Notes under the pieces: generated by a model
Databases searched by the model: none
The model's input: only the letters and a program-made list of their open reading frames with translations
What the model was told of the DNA's origin: nothing
Shown here: piece by piece, positions 1-7,737 of the stretch
Layout of the letters: each line of letters starts with the position of its first letter
Position numbering within the stretch: the first letter of the stretch is position 1
Position numbers and translations under genes: made by a program
Source of the DNA: Streptomyces sp. MUM 203J
GTDB lineage: Bacteria > Actinomycetota > Actinomycetes > Streptomycetales > Streptomycetaceae
Assembly: GCF_022414595.1 (NCBI RefSeq)
Contig: NZ_JADWYO010000054.1
Location: 1 to 43,236, forward strand
Length of the DNA stretch: 43,236 bases
Reading direction: 5' to 3'

Positions 1-2
1 CT

Positions 3-60
3 CCTGAGCCGCCGGACCGGAGGGCGCCCCGCCGGGCGCCGGGCGCCCGGCGGGCTCAGG
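3..60 (-). terminator. Stem-loop at the end of the MBL hydrolase gene
   Basis: Bases 3-10 (CCTGAGCC) pair perfectly with 53-60 (GGCTCAGG), and the stem extends by GCCGG/CCGGC past one bulged base. The interior is GC-rich and can fold further. The hairpin overlaps the stop codon of the minus-strand hydrolase gene, a position usual for an intrinsic actinomycete terminator without a U-tract. It lies at the window edge, so nothing beyond it can be judged. Confidence 0.5.
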
Positions 61-838
61 CGTCCCGGCCCCAGTCCAGGCGGTCGGCCAGGCCCGCGGC
101 GGTGAAGGCGGCGCGGATGTCGTCGCGGCCCTCGGTGAAGTGGGCCCAGCCGTCGTAGTGGACGGGGACGACGCGGCGGGCGTCCAGGATGCGGGCGGCC
201 TCGGCGGCCTGGGCGCTGTCCAGGACGATCGTCGCGCCGCCGAAGAGCACGGGGAAGCGGGGTGCTCCGGCGAAGAGGAGGGCGGTGTCCACCGGGGCGA
301 ACCGCTCGGCTATCTGCTCGACCAGGGCGAGTTGGGCGTTGTCGCCGCTCACGTACACCGTGGGCAGGTCCTCGCCGGTCAGGACGAAGCCGACGACCTG
401 TCCGGTGACCGGTTCGATGGCCTCGCGCGGTCCGGGGCCGTGGATCGCGGGGACCCCGGTCACGGTGACCGTGCCGCCGTCGGGGCGCTTCAGCTCGACG
501 GACTCCCAGTCGGCCAGGCCCTTCGCGTTCCCCCCGAGGCGCTGCCCGCCGCCGGGGGTGGTCAGGGTGAGCGGGACGGTCGCGAGCAGGGCCCGGCCGG
601 AGGTGTCGAGGTTGTCGGCGTGCTCGTCGTGCGAGAGCAGGACCACGTCGACGGGGCCGAGGTCGTCCGGGGCGGCGGCGGACGGGGCGGTCTTGGAGAG
701 GGTCACCCCGGACTCGGTGTAGTCGCCGGGCTTGTCGAAGGTCGGGTCGGTCAGGAAGCGCAGGCCGCCGTAGGCGAAGACGGCGGTGGGGCCGCCGAGG
801 GCGCGGACCGGGAACTGCTCGGCGTGGTGCGGGGACAT
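56..838 (-). CDS. MBL-fold metallo-hydrolase
   Basis: A 260-residue cytoplasmic protein of the metallo-beta-lactamase fold superfamily (UlaG/YtnP-like hydrolases). The metal-binding motif is LSHDEHADNLD at residues 68-78, giving His70, His73 and Asp75 as likely ligands. Later motifs are an AIHGPGP segment, a VSGDN segment and VPVHYDGW near the C-terminus, in the order expected for the fold. The substrate cannot be told from sequence. ATG 838 is chosen because a GAGGAG ribosome site lies 8 nt upstream. The GTG nine bases further upstream overlaps that site. The gene is divergent from a CGNR zinc-finger regulator and shares a perfect inverted repeat with it, so it is probably that regulator's target. 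Confidence 0.85.
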   Translation of the reverse strand: MSPHHAEQFPVRALGGPTAVFAYGGLRFLTDPTFDKPGDYTESGVTLSKTAPSAAAPDDLGPVDVVLLSHDEHADNLDTSGRALLATVPLTLTTPGGGQRLGGNAKGLADWESVELKRPDGGTVTVTGVPAIHGPGPREAIEPVTGQVVGFVLTGEDLPTVYVSGDNAQLALVEQIAERFAPVDTALLFAGAPRFPVLFGGATIVLDSAQAAEAARILDARRVVPVHYDGWAHFTEGRDDIRAAFTAAGLADRLDWGRDA

Positions 839-875
839 GCTCGTCACTCCTCATTTCTCACGGATGGAGTGGAAG

Positions 876-917
876 TTTTCCGTGATGCGGCTCAGGCTAG
901 GCAGGCATCACGGAAAA
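876..917. promoter_or_regulatory. Perfect 13-bp inverted repeat in a divergent promoter region
   Basis: TTTTCCGTGATGC at 876-888 is exactly complementary to GCATCACGGAAAA at 905-917, with a 16-bp spacer. It lies between the divergent MBL hydrolase gene and the CGNR regulator gene. It is the only AT-containing long palindrome in the gap. This is the layout of an operator for a regulator that controls itself and its neighbour. The assignment to the CGNR protein is inference. Confidence 0.6.
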
Positions 918-954
918 AGGCAAGCGCTACCATGAGGGAATGAAGGAGACCGCG

Positions 955-1548
955 GTGGCCGACGCCACGCAGGCCGTTCTGCCGCCCGCCCCGGGCGCGG
1001 ACCGGTACCGCTCGCTGGACTTCGCGGACACCACCGCGACACTGCCCGCGGGCCAGGGGTACGACCTGCTGGCCACCCCCGGATCCGCCATGCGCTGGCT
1101 CGCCGCCCAGGAACTGACCGCTTCCGACGTGCGGTTGTACGAGGTGTGCACACTGCGGATGCGCACCCTGCGCGATCACATCCGTGCCGTGTTCGCCGCG
1201 CGGGTCGACGGCTCCGCACCGCCCGAGCAGTCCCTGCGGGCGGTGAACGACGCGCTCACGGCGCTGCCCACCGCTCCGCTGCTCGCCTGGGACGGGCCGC
1301 GGGGGCCGCACCGCGTGCAGGCGCACCCCACCGACCAGGCCGTGAACCACGCGCTGGCCACGCTCGCCGCCGACGCCGCCGACCTGCTCACCGGCCCGGA
1401 CGGGGAGCTCCTCGCCGCCTGCGGGTCCGCGCCCTGCGACCGCTTCCTCCTGCGCACCCACGGCCGCCGTCACTGGTGCTCCACCCGCTGCGGCGACCGC
1501 GCCCGCGCGGCCCGCGCCTACGCCCGCCGCAGCCGCGCCCCGGAGTGA
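955..1548 (+). CDS. CGNR zinc-finger (ABATE-type) transcriptional regulator
   Basis: The protein is about 197 residues. The N-terminal part resembles the ABATE stress-induced regulator domain, with RYRSLDFADTTATLP near the start. The C-terminus is a CGNR-type zinc finger: CGSAPC, then CSTRCGDRARAARAYARR. These domains occur together in putative stress-responsive actinobacterial regulators. GTG 955 is preferred because GAAGGAG lies 6 nt upstream. An ATG at 940 is in frame but has no well-spaced ribosome site, and it overlaps a four-codon ATG AGG GAA TGA reading. The gene is divergent from the MBL hydrolase gene and converges on the GNAT gene, with a hairpin between them. Confidence 0.8.
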   Translation: MADATQAVLPPAPGADRYRSLDFADTTATLPAGQGYDLLATPGSAMRWLAAQELTASDVRLYEVCTLRMRTLRDHIRAVFAARVDGSAPPEQSLRAVNDALTALPTAPLLAWDGPRGPHRVQAHPTDQAVNHALATLAADAADLLTGPDGELLAACGSAPCDRFLLRTHGRRHWCSTRCGDRARAARAYARRSRAPE

Positions 1549-1558
1549 CCCGCCGGAC

Positions 1559-1590
1559 GCCGGTCCGCCGAGCGGGCAGCGCGGACCGGC
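1559..1590. terminator. Bidirectional terminator hairpin
   Basis: GCCGGTCCGC at 1559-1568 pairs perfectly with GCGGACCGGC at 1581-1590 around a 12-nt loop. It sits between the convergent ends of the CGNR regulator gene and the GNAT gene, so it can serve both strands. Confidence 0.65.
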
Positions 1591-1635
1591 CCGCGGGGTA
1601 CGGGCGTCACGTGCGGCGTCACCCGCCGTCGGCCG

Positions 1636-2337
1636 TCAGGGGGTGCGGAAGCCGCGGAAGGTCACCGGCTTGCGGGTGACGAAGCCGAGCCGCTCGTAGA
1701 GCGCGATCGCGCCGGAGTTCGCCTCGGCCACATGCAGGAACGGGCGCTCCCCTCGGCCCAGGATGCGTGTGACCAGCGCACTCACCAGGCGGGCGGCGTA
1801 CCCGCGCCCGCGCGCCTCGGGCGCGGTGCAGACGGCGCTGATCTCCGTCCATCCCGGAGGCCGCAGCCGCTCTCCCGCCATGGCCACCAGCGTGCCGCCG
1901 TCATGGACGCCGAGGTAGGTGCCGAGCTCGTGGGTGCGTGGCCAGAACGGGCCCGGCTGGGCCCGCGCGACCAGGCCGAGCATCTCGGGCACGCTGTCCG
2001 CGTCCAGTTCGGCCACCTCGTCCCGGGGCCCGGCGGACGGGGGGCCGGTGGGCGTGCTTCCCGCCCAGATCATCTGGCGGCCTTCGAGAGTGAAGACCGG
2101 CTCCCAGTCCGGCGGAGGGGTCGCCGGGCAGCTGAACATGTCGGCGAACCCGCCCGGGCCGAGGAGCCGGGCCAGGTCGTCCCATTCCGCCGGGCCGGGT
2201 TCGGTGGAGACCGAGACGAAGGTCGCCACGTCCGGCAGGTATGTCGCGGCCCGGCCGACGCGGCGGGCGAGATGGCTGTGATGGCCGCCGAGCGACGCGC
2301 CCACCGGGTCGTCGAGTGCGACGAGGTCGAGGTTCAC
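1636..2337 (-). CDS. GNAT-family N-acetyltransferase
   Basis: A 233-residue protein whose C-terminal third is a GNAT acetyl-CoA-binding domain: ISAVCTAPEARGRGYAARLV gives the R/Q-x-x-G-x-G/A signature, followed by HVAEANSGAIALYERLGFV. The N-terminal half (about 1-110) is variable, as in the FR47/GCN5-related group that acetylates small molecules. The start is GTG 2337, with GAGAGG rather far upstream. It lies downstream of arsC on the same strand, with a hairpin between them. A role in arsenic detoxification is only a guess from that position. Confidence 0.8.
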   Translation of the reverse strand: MNLDLVALDDPVGASLGGHHSHLARRVGRAATYLPDVATFVSVSTEPGPAEWDDLARLLGPGGFADMFSCPATPPPDWEPVFTLEGRQMIWAGSTPTGPPSAGPRDEVAELDADSVPEMLGLVARAQPGPFWPRTHELGTYLGVHDGGTLVAMAGERLRPPGWTEISAVCTAPEARGRGYAARLVSALVTRILGRGERPFLHVAEANSGAIALYERLGFVTRKPVTFRGFRTP

Positions 2338-2372
2338 CGTCGTGCTGGGCCTCTCAGGTGGGTGGGCCGGTC

Positions 2373-2395
2373 CGGTCGGAGCGATGCCCCGACCG
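2373..2395 (-). terminator. Hairpin after arsC
   Basis: CGGTCGG (2373-2379) and CCGACCG (2389-2395) form a perfect 7-bp stem with a 9-nt loop, directly downstream of arsC on its strand. It may separate arsC from the GNAT gene. Confidence 0.45.
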
Positions 2396-2403
2396 ATTGT
2401 CGC

Positions 2404-2826
2404 TCACCGCCCGCCCGGTGAGGACTCCGGGGCGATCTCCTCGATGAGGCCCTCCACCAGCTTCCTGATCTCGTCGCGGATCGGGCGGACCGCCTCGACG
2501 CCCTGGCCTGCCGGGTCGTCGAGCTTCCAGTCGAGGTAGCGCTTGCCGGGGAAGACGGGGCAGGTGTCGCCGCAGCCCATGGTGATGCAGACATCGGAGG
2601 CCCTGACCGCGTCGACGGTCAGGATCTTCGGCGTCTCGGCGGACATGTCGATGCCGACCTCGCGCATCGCCTCGACGGCGGCCGGGTTGACCTGGCCGGC
2701 GGGGGCGGAACCGGCCGAGCGGACCTCGACGCGGTCCCCGGCCAGGTGGGCGAGCCATGCGGCGGCCATCTGGGAGCGCCCGGCGTTGTGCACGCAGACG
2801 AAGAGCACGGAGGGCTGGTCGGGCAT
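2404..2826 (-). CDS. arsC: Arsenate reductase, thioredoxin-coupled type
   Basis: A 140-residue arsenate reductase of the low-molecular-weight tyrosine phosphatase fold, reducing As(V) to As(III). The P-loop CVHNAGRS starts at Cys11 (CX5R). Redox cysteines are at 80, 85 and 89 (VCITMGCGDTCPVFPG), followed by the YLDWKLDDP segment carrying the catalytic Asp-Pro. ATG 2826 is chosen because AAGAGAGG lies just upstream. An upstream in-frame start would add 15 residues outside the family consensus. It is divergent from arsR across a short gap with candidate operator repeats. Confidence 0.93.
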   Translation of the reverse strand: MPDQPSVLFVCVHNAGRSQMAAAWLAHLAGDRVEVRSAGSAPAGQVNPAAVEAMREVGIDMSAETPKILTVDAVRASDVCITMGCGDTCPVFPGKRYLDWKLDDPAGQGVEAVRPIRDEIRKLVEGLIEEIAPESSPGGR

Positions 2827-2881
2827 CGCGGCCTCTCTTGCCGTACGGGGTGGACGCGCGGCACGTGTCACCGTCCAGTGG

Positions 2882-2911
2882 TGTCAGTCACCGCTGATGT
2901 GACAGTATCAG
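2882..2911. promoter_or_regulatory. Candidate ArsR operator between arsC and arsR
   Basis: Two overlapping dyads occupy the arsC-arsR gap. One is TGTCA (2882-2886) with TGACA (2900-2904). The other is CTGAT (2894-2898) with ATCAG (2907-2911). The second ends 3 nt before the arsR start, so a bound repressor would block arsR initiation. Family knowledge says ArsR repressors bind such dyads. The exact site is inference. Confidence 0.45.
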
Positions 2912-2914
2912 CCC

Positions 2915-3232
2915 ATGATGACGTCAGTCGATGCTGAGCTCATCCGAGTCCTGGCCGACCCGCTCAGACTCCGGATCGTGACCCTGCTCGCCCGTGAGAC
3001 CCTCTGCACCACCCACCTGGTGGAGGAGACCGGTGCCCGGCAGACCAACCTCTCCAACCATCTGAGAGTGCTGCGCGAGGCCGGAGTCGTGGAGACCGAG
3101 CCGTGCGGCCGCTTCACCTACTACCGGCTGAGGCCCGAGGTCATCGCCGTGCTGGCCGGGCAGTTCGCGGAGCTGGCCGAGACCGCTCGCGCCTCCTCCG
3201 CCGCCGACAACAAGCGGGCCTGCGCCCCCTGA
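2915..3232 (+). CDS. arsR: ArsR-family arsenite-responsive repressor
   Basis: A 105-residue winged-helix repressor. The N-terminus LIRVLADPLRLRIVTLL and the recognition region RQTNLSNHLRVLREAGVV are typical, followed by the wing GRFTYYRL. Candidate As(III) ligands are Cys31 (TLCTTHL), Cys64 and the C-terminal Cys in KRACAP. The classical ELCVCDL pair has only one Cys here. No ribosome site precedes ATG 2915, so the mRNA may be leaderless; ATG 2918 is also possible. It is followed closely by the aquaglyceroporin gene, giving an arsR-aquaporin-arsO operon. Confidence 0.9.
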   Translation: MMTSVDAELIRVLADPLRLRIVTLLARETLCTTHLVEETGARQTNLSNHLRVLREAGVVETEPCGRFTYYRLRPEVIAVLAGQFAELAETARASSAADNKRACAP

Positions 3233-3246
3233 ACGAGGAGTTCCTC

Positions 3247-4002
3247 TTGACCGCCAGCACCGAGACCGCCTCGGCTGCCGCCATACCCGCAGCCGGACCC
3301 GCGCCGGGCGGCGCTCCTCGTACGCCTCTGGTGGCACGGGCCGCCGCCGAACTGGTCGGTACCGGAGCCCTGGTCGCGGTGGTGGTCGGCTCCGGGATCC
3401 AGGCCGCCGAACTGACCCGGGACGTGGGCCTGCAACTGCTCGCGAACTCGACCGCGACCGTCTTCGGGCTCGGCGTGCTCATCGCGCTGCTCGGTCCGGT
3501 CTCGGGCGCCCACTTCAACCCGGCCGTCACCCTGGCCGAGTGGTGGACCGGGAGGCGCGGCGGCTCCGGGGTCACCGCGCGCGAGGCGGGCGTCTACGTG
3601 CCTGCGCAGATCACCGGCGCGATCGCGGGCGCGATCCTGGCGGACGCGATGTTCGGGCGGCCCCTGGTGACCTGGTCCACGCACGACCGGTCGGCCGGGA
3701 ACCTGCTGCTGGGCGAGGTCGTCGCCACGGCCGGGCTGATCCTGCTGATCTTCGGGCTGGCCCGTACCGACCGGCTGCGTTTCGCGCCGGTCGCGGTCGC
3801 CTCGTACATCGGCGCGGCCTACTGGTTCACCTCGTCCACGTCCTTCGCCAACCCGGCGGTGACGGTCGGCCGGGCCTTCACGGACACCTTCGCGGGTATC
3901 GCCCCGTCCTCCGTCCCGGCGTTCGTTCTGGCCCAACTGGCGGGTGCGGTCGTGGGGCTGGGGCTGGTCGCCGTCATCTTCCTGCGCGGCAGGCCCGCGT
4001 GA
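3247..4002 (+). CDS. MIP/aquaglyceroporin family channel of the ars operon
   Basis: A 251-residue membrane channel of the major intrinsic protein family with six hydrophobic segments. It carries the two NPA boxes, HFNPAVT (about 89-95) and ANPAVTVGR (about 201-209). In actinobacterial and rhizobial ars operons such channels (AqpS) pass arsenite out of the cell after ArsC reduction. TTG 3247 is chosen because GAGGAG lies 6 nt upstream; it follows the arsR stop by 14 nt. The end overlaps the next start by 4 nt (GTGA), so the two are translationally coupled. The substrate is inferred from context. Confidence 0.88.
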   Translation: MTASTETASAAAIPAAGPAPGGAPRTPLVARAAAELVGTGALVAVVVGSGIQAAELTRDVGLQLLANSTATVFGLGVLIALLGPVSGAHFNPAVTLAEWWTGRRGGSGVTAREAGVYVPAQITGAIAGAILADAMFGRPLVTWSTHDRSAGNLLLGEVVATAGLILLIFGLARTDRLRFAPVAVASYIGAAYWFTSSTSFANPAVTVGRAFTDTFAGIAPSSVPAFVLAQLAGAVVGLGLVAVIFLRGRPA

Positions 4003-5057
4003 GCGGGACCCTCGACGTGGTGGTGATCGGCGGCGGGCAGGCCGGGCTCGCCGCCGGTTACCATCTGCGCCGCCTGGGAGTGGAGTTCGCCGTCCTGGAC
4101 GCGCAGGAGGCGCCGGGCGGTGCCTGGCGGCACGCCTGGGACTCCCTGCGGCTGTTCTCCCCTGCCGCGTACTCCTCGCTGCCGGGGTGGATGATGCCGC
4201 CGCAGCCCACGCAGACGTACCCGGAAGCGGCGCATGTCGTCGCGTATCTGCGGGAGTACGAGCGGCGGTACGAGCTGCCCGTGCACCGGCCCGTACGGGT
4301 CGAAGGCGTCCACCGTGACGGCGCCGCGCTGCGGGTGGAGGCCGACGCGGGCACCTGGCGGGCGCGGGCGGTCGTGTGTGCGACGGGCACCTGGAGCCGC
4401 CCGTTCCTGCCCTCCGTACCGGGGCGCGAGGACTTCGCCGGGGTCCAGCTCCACACGGTCGACTACCGGGGGCCGCGCGACTTCGCGGGGCGGAAGGTGA
4501 TCGTCGTCGGGGGCGGCAACTCCGGGGCGCAGATCGCCGCCGACCTCGCCGGCGCGGCCGACCTGATCTGGGTCACCCCGCGCGAACCGCGCTTCCTGCC
4601 GGACGACGTGGACGGGCGCGTCCTCTTCGACGTGGCCACCGCACGGCGCCGCGCGCTCGACGAGGGCCGTACCGACACTGGCGGAGTCGCGTCGCTCGGT
4701 GACATCGTGGCCGTACCACCCGTACGGGCGGCGCGGGAGGCCGGGCTGCTCAAGGCGCAGCCCATGTTCGACCGCCTCACCGCGACGGGCGTGGCCTGGG
4801 CCGACGGCTCGACGGCGGACGCCGACGCGGTCATCTGGTGCACGGGCTTCCGGCCCGCGCTCTCCCCTCTCGCCCCGCTGGGCCTGCGCGGCCCTCGCGG
4901 GCGCATCCCCATGCGCGGCACCCGGGTCCTGGCCGAACCGCGCCTGCATCTGCTCGGCTACGGCGACTGGACCGGCCCCGCCTCCGCCACCCTCATCGGC
5001 GTCGGCCGCCCGGCTCGCCGGGCCGCCCGCGAGATCGCGGAGCTGCTCGTCAGCTGA
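3999..5057 (+). CDS. arsO: ArsO-type NAD(P)H-dependent flavoprotein monooxygenase
   Basis: A 352-residue flavoprotein. An FAD-binding GxGxxG motif (VVVIGGGQAGLAAGYHL, about residues 7-23) is followed by a second dinucleotide motif, VIVVGGGNSGAQIA (about 165-178), for NAD(P)H. A C-terminal VIWCTGFRPAL segment and GYGDWTG complete the flavin-containing monooxygenase/thioredoxin-reductase-like layout. ArsO proteins of this length are found in actinobacterial ars operons; their exact reaction is not settled. GTG 3999 overlaps the aquaporin stop. The 3' end overlaps the convergent N-acetyltransferase gene by 8 nt. Confidence 0.85.
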   Translation: MSGTLDVVVIGGGQAGLAAGYHLRRLGVEFAVLDAQEAPGGAWRHAWDSLRLFSPAAYSSLPGWMMPPQPTQTYPEAAHVVAYLREYERRYELPVHRPVRVEGVHRDGAALRVEADAGTWRARAVVCATGTWSRPFLPSVPGREDFAGVQLHTVDYRGPRDFAGRKVIVVGGGNSGAQIAADLAGAADLIWVTPREPRFLPDDVDGRVLFDVATARRRALDEGRTDTGGVASLGDIVAVPPVRAAREAGLLKAQPMFDRLTATGVAWADGSTADADAVIWCTGFRPALSPLAPLGLRGPRGRIPMRGTRVLAEPRLHLLGYGDWTGPASATLIGVGRPARRAAREIAELLVS

Positions 5058-5568
5058 CGGCGGGGCTGCGGCGTTCGACGAGCACGACGTCACGCCAGCG
5101 GCCGTGGTGGCGGCCGATGCGTTCCCGCGTGCCGATGACCCGGAATCCGGCGCGCCGGTGTACGGCGAGACTGGCGGCGTTCTCCGGGAAGATCCCGGAC
5201 TGGATCGTCCAGATCCCCGCGGCCTCCGTGGACTCGACAAGTGCCGTGAGCAGCACGGACGCGACCCCGCGCCCGCGCGCGCGGGGGTGGACGTACACGG
5301 AGTGCTCGACGACTCCCGCGTACGCGCACCGGTCGGACACCGCGGTGGCCGCGACCCAGCCGGCGACGGCGCCGCGCTCGTCGAGCGCGGCGAACCGGTG
5401 GGCGGGCAGCCTGGCGGCGTCGAAGGCGCTCCAGTCCGGTGCGGCGGTCTCGAAGGTGGCGTCGCCCCCGTCGATCCCGGCCTGGTAGATCGCCAGGACC
5501 TGCTCGGCGTGCTCGGCGGTCATCGGCACGACGCGTGTGCCGGACGGGCGGGTGGTGGCGCTGCACAT
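5050..5568 (-). CDS. arsN1: ArsN1/PAT-like N-acetyltransferase (arsinothricin or phosphinothricin resistance)
   Basis: A 172-residue GNAT protein of the phosphinothricin acetyltransferase family. Family signatures are IYQAGIDGGDATFET near the N-terminus, VEHSVYVHPRARGRGVASVL (acetyl-CoA loop, about 89-108), IFPENAASLAVHRRAGFRVIGTRERIG and the C-terminal WRDVVLVERR. ArsN1 enzymes acetylate the alpha-amino group of arsinothricin, an organoarsenical glutamate mimic. The start ATG 5568 has GGAG 9 nt upstream. Placement beside arsR/arsO/arsC favours ArsN1 over a pure phosphinothricin enzyme. The two cannot be separated by sequence reading alone. Confidence 0.82.
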   Translation of the reverse strand: MCSATTRPSGTRVVPMTAEHAEQVLAIYQAGIDGGDATFETAAPDWSAFDAARLPAHRFAALDERGAVAGWVAATAVSDRCAYAGVVEHSVYVHPRARGRGVASVLLTALVESTEAAGIWTIQSGIFPENAASLAVHRRAGFRVIGTRERIGRHHGRWRDVVLVERRSPAVS

Positions 5569-5757
5569 GTGCGTGGTCTCCGGTCGCGGGGGCCGGGCCG
5601 CCGTGGCGGCGCCGGTGAGACGGGTGCCCGTCGCGGCGAGGGCGGACGGCTCGGCGTGGTGGAGGCCCCGGGCGCCGCGCCGCCCGGAGCCGGGCAGTCC
5701 GGCCTCCCCGGGTCTCTCCGGGGGCCGTGAGACGGCCGACTGCGGGCCCCCGGCACC

Positions 5758-5846
5758 GGAGGCGCCGCTCGCGCGCGCATCCGCGTCGACGAGGTCTCGA
5801 AGGGCCGTCTGGACTTCGGGAGGCGCCGCTCGCGCGCGCATCCGCG
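5758..5846. repeat. Pair of 28-bp direct repeats
   Basis: The same 28 bases (starting GGAGGCGCCGCTCGCGCGCG) occur at 5758-5785 and 5819-5846, 61 bp apart. They flank a 33-bp segment and lie between the arsN1 gene and the broken ArsR remnant. A tandem duplication or an old insertion/excision event would leave such a scar. Confidence 0.7.
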
Positions 5847-5857
5847 CCCGCGTGGCA

Positions 5858-5944
5858 CGCGACGGCGGAGGGGAGGCGGAGCCGGATCGGGTCGCCGAGG
5901 GCCTTGAACGTCTGCACGGTGGGCTCGGACTCCTCCCCGGTCAT
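5858..5944 (-). pseudogene. ArsR-family repressor, 5' remnant
   Basis: On the minus strand ATG 5944 opens about 24 residues with the ArsR N-terminal signature (EPTVQTFKALGDPIRLRL). The reading then degenerates into non-family sequence, with no helix-turn-helix or wing, and runs into the repeat pair. An intact ArsR would need about 80 more residues. It lies just upstream of arsN1 in the same direction, so it is probably the decayed dedicated repressor of that gene. Confidence 0.6.
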
Positions 5945-6342
5945 GGGTCGCTCGGCCAGCGGCGGGCGGCAAGGGGCCGCGGGGCCGTCACAGCCCGCCG
6001 GGTGCGGCGCCCTTCGCAGGCGGCACCGGTCCATATTGGCATGTGTCGAAGCAGGAGCGGGGAGCGGGCGCGGTCCGCCCGCAGCGGCACCGCGGACCGT
6101 CGCATCCGGAGCAGGAGGTGTGCCCGGCCGGTCCGGCGCCCCGAGGCCGCCCGCCCGCGTGTCCCCTGGCCGGGTACGAGCAGGTCCGCCCGGTCGTCGC
6201 CGTGATCGCCGGGACACGGAGCCGGCCGAACCCGTAGCACTCGCCCCCGGGGCGGGGCGGGCGTGGTGGCTCCGGACCGCACGACCGGCCCGAAGCCGCC
6301 GAGGGGGCCGGGAGGCGGGTGCCGCAGGGCTCCGGCCAGGCC
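5945..6342. other. Non-coding stretch upstream of the ArsR remnant
   Basis: About 400 bases with no supported gene. There is a small AT-rich island at 6031-6050 (minus strand TTCGACACATGCCAATATGG) about 90 nt upstream of the remnant start. It could be the old promoter/operator of the lost arsR. Readings through this stretch are shadows without a credible start. Confidence 0.4.
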
Positions 6343-7671
6343 TCAGACCGGCGGTGCCGCGTCCCGGTCGTGCGGCCGCGGAACCGGTGATCCGGTGACC
6401 CGGCTCGGCGGGCCCGCGGCCTCGGCCGGAACGGGGGGACTGCCGGGCCCGGGGGCTGCCGCCCTGGCGGCCCCGCGCCGGTGGGCGGCCAGGGCCAGCA
6501 GGGCCGCGGCGAGCGAGACCATGCCTCCGGCGGACAGACCGGCGCGGGCGCCCCAGTGTTCGCTGAGCCAGCCGACGAGCAGCGCGCCCACCGGTGTGGA
6601 GCCCTGGACGGTCAGGGTGTAGAGGGCCATCAGACGACCCCGGTAGCGGGGGTCGGCGCCCAGCTGAAGCCGGTGGTTGGCGGCCTGCGCGAAGGAGATC
6701 ATCGCGAAGCCGGTACCGGCCAGGAGCAGCAGCGCCACGGGGTAGCCGGGAGCCAGCCCGGAGGCGGTCTCCAGCAGTCCGAAGGCGGCGGCGGTGCCGA
6801 TGACCAGGGCCGCGGACGGGCGGCTCCGCCGGCCCGTGGCGGCGAACGCGCCGAGCAGGGACCCCGCGGCCAGCGCGCTGGCGAGCAGGCCGAACGAGGC
6901 GGAGTCCGCGTGGAACACCGTCTTCGCCATCAGCGGCAGGGTCAGCTGGAAGGTGAACCCGAACATGCCGATCACGCCGACCAGCACCAGGGTCAGCAGC
7001 AGATCGGGACGCGCTCCCACATGGCGCAGACCGTCCATGACACCGGCCCGGCTCGGGCGCCCGGCGCCCCGGTGGAGTTCGGCCGGATTCATCAGGACCA
7101 GCGCGAGCACACTGGCCAGGTAGCTGACCGCGTTGAGCACGATCACCGGCCCGGCGTCGAAGCGGCTGATCAGCAGCCCGGCCAGGGCGGGCCCCACGAC
7201 CCGCGCCGCGTTGAAGTACGCGGCGCTCAGCGCCGAGGCGTTCGGCAGCAGCGCGGGACCGACCATCTCGCCCACGAACGCGATGCGGGCGGGCGCCTCC
7301 ACCGCGTTGACGGTGCCCAGCGCCGCCGCGAACACCCAGAGGTGCCACAGCCGCAGCTCGCCCGTCAGGGTGGCCACGGCCAGCAGCAGGGCGAGCGCCC
7401 CGGACGCCAGGTTCGCGGCGATCAGCAACAGGCGCTTGTCGTGCCGGTCGGCGAGCCGGCCTCCGTACAGGGTGAGCAGCAGCATGGGGGTGAACTGGAG
7501 TGCCGTGACCACGCCCAGCGCGGTTCCGGAGTCGCCGGACAGGGACAGCACCAGCCAGTCCTGGGCGATGATCATCATCCAGGTGCAGGTGACGGACAGC
7601 AGCTGACCGGCGGCGAACAGCCGGAAGTTGCGGATGGTCAGGGTTTCGAACGTCCGCCTCAGGAGGTTCAC
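6343..7671 (-). CDS. MFS transporter (enterobactin-exporter-like, 12 TM)
   Basis: A 442-residue integral membrane protein of the major facilitator superfamily. It has about 12 hydrophobic segments, a YGGRLADRHDKR loop between TM2 and TM3 (the MFS signature) and a Pro/Ala-rich cytoplasmic tail from about residue 405. It resembles EntS/drug-efflux members. The start is GTG 7671 with GAGGAG 5 nt upstream. A possible small peptide gene and a FrnE-like gene lie upstream on the same strand, and soxR is divergent from them. Export of a small redox-active molecule is plausible but unproven. Confidence 0.85.
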   Translation of the reverse strand: MNLLRRTFETLTIRNFRLFAAGQLLSVTCTWMMIIAQDWLVLSLSGDSGTALGVVTALQFTPMLLLTLYGGRLADRHDKRLLLIAANLASGALALLLAVATLTGELRLWHLWVFAAALGTVNAVEAPARIAFVGEMVGPALLPNASALSAAYFNAARVVGPALAGLLISRFDAGPVIVLNAVSYLASVLALVLMNPAELHRGAGRPSRAGVMDGLRHVGARPDLLLTLVLVGVIGMFGFTFQLTLPLMAKTVFHADSASFGLLASALAAGSLLGAFAATGRRSRPSAALVIGTAAAFGLLETASGLAPGYPVALLLLAGTGFAMISFAQAANHRLQLGADPRYRGRLMALYTLTVQGSTPVGALLVGWLSEHWGARAGLSAGGMVSLAAALLALAAHRRGAARAAAPGPGSPPVPAEAAGPPSRVTGSPVPRPHDRDAAPPV

Positions 7672-7737
7672 TCCGGCTCCTCGTGCTCGGGCGCCGTGGT
7701 GCTCGTCCCGGTCGGCGCGCTCGTGTTCCCGCGGCGG

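Noticed and set aside
5988..6120. Cys-rich short reading on the minus strand upstream of the ArsR remnant (CSGCDG, CRCGR)
   Set aside because: It suggested a small metal-binding protein, but no in-frame start with a ribosome site was found and Cys codons TGC are frequent by chance in this composition.
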